A stretch of DNA of 64,000 nucleotides from Streptomyces sp. CG 926 (lineage in GTDB: Bacteria; Actinomycetota; Actinomycetes; Streptomycetales; Streptomycetaceae): contig NZ_QGGZ01000010.1 of assembly GCF_003148825.1 (NCBI RefSeq), positions 310,001 to 374,000 of the forward strand, written 5' to 3'. The notes below the pieces were generated by a model that saw nothing but the letters and a program-made list of their open reading frames with translations, did not search any database and was not told where the DNA came from. A program made the translations under genes and the position numbers. Below, one piece after another: positions 63,745 to 64,000 of the stretch (position 1 is the first letter of the stretch; every line of letters begins with the position of its first letter).

Positions 63745-64000
63745 GTGCGCGAATCAGCGGACCGGCACAGGCACATCGACCGTGCCGAGCAGTTGGAGGA
63801 TGCGGCACGCCTCACGGCTCGGGGCACGGAGGGGGACGGCGCAAGGCACAGGGAGCGGCAGGGGCTGTTCTTCGAAGGACCACAGGGCATCGGCAAATCT
63901 TCGTTGCTCTGGGAGATCTACGAGCGCCACGCCTCCGACGGCGCGTACTTCCTCGATCTGCCTCGCATACCCGCGGAGCATCACGTACTCGAAAGCCTGG
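63745..64000 (+). CDS. P-loop NTPase (5' part; runs off the window)
   Basis: The first 85 codons of a larger gene. After an arginine/glutamate-rich start (VRESADRHRHIDRAEQLEDA) comes RQGLFFEGPQGIGKSSLLWEIYERHASDGAYFLDLPR, with Walker A GPQGIGKSS. This is the beginning of an AAA/STAND-type ATPase. GTG 63745 with GGGGGAAG close upstream. Domain content beyond the P-loop is not visible. Confidence 0.7.
   Translation, partial: MRESADRHRHIDRAEQLEDAARLTARGTEGDGARHRERQGLFFEGPQGIGKSSLLWEIYERHASDGAYFLDLPRIPAEHHVLESL

Overview
The window looks like chromosomal DNA from a Streptomyces or close relative. GC content is very high with strong third-position G/C bias, GTG and TTG starts are common, and typical streptomycete families are present: NsdA-like regulator, DUF397, PucR, LAL ATPase, F420-type flavin/deazaflavin enzymes, I36 inhibitor. 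Two genes carry the rare TTA (bldA-type) codon. I found no rRNA, tRNA, CRISPR array or intact insertion sequence.

Layout. 1-6.3 kb: an APC permease (cut at the left edge), a PucR regulator and a two-subunit molybdenum/iron-sulfur oxidoreductase, all on the minus strand. 6.7-20.5 kb: signalling and housekeeping genes, namely a PAS-SpoIIE phosphatase, an NsdA-like regulator, an aminoglycoside-phosphotransferase-like gene with a TTA codon, a Tat-exported 3-ketosteroid-dehydrogenase-like flavoprotein, a decayed maleylpyruvate-isomerase-type pseudogene, a LAL-type ATPase with an eroded HTH, and secreted proteins. 20.7-39.8 kb: an acyl-CoA catabolic island. It holds two thiolase-fold proteins that lack the thiolase catalytic residues, a double DUF35 protein and an enoyl-CoA hydratase, divergent from a FadD19-like ligase. 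PaaK, two more acyl-CoA ligases and an IpdC/nitronate-monooxygenase-like flavoprotein follow, with a penicillin/AHL acylase and a ChaA antiporter between them. The gene order 20.7-26.7 kb resembles the M. tuberculosis Rv3515c-Rv3523 cholesterol region. A shared motif CTGA-N7-TCAG occurs upstream of the ketosteroid dehydrogenase, between echA and fadD, and upstream of the nitronate-monooxygenase gene, suggesting one regulon.

40-53 kb: a serine hydrolase, a SLOG protein, a Tat lipoprotein hydrolase, a TetR gene divergent from an FAD monooxygenase with two near-identical operators, F420-type enzymes, and a tight MpaB - Ser/Thr kinase-TPR - FAD oxidoreductase operon. 54.5-58.9 kb: a compact module of a small acidic protein, a DUF6338 membrane protein, a TPR-CHAT protease (His/Cys dyad present, TTA codon) and a 128-aa protein; this is the best candidate for an undescribed system. 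58.9-61.9 kb: a LysR-controlled inositol-phosphatase-like/F420-reductase-like pair and a DUF1330 gene behind a 43-bp perfect palindrome. 62-64 kb: a frameshifted DUF6308 gene, then a small membrane protein and the start of a P-loop NTPase that runs off the right edge.
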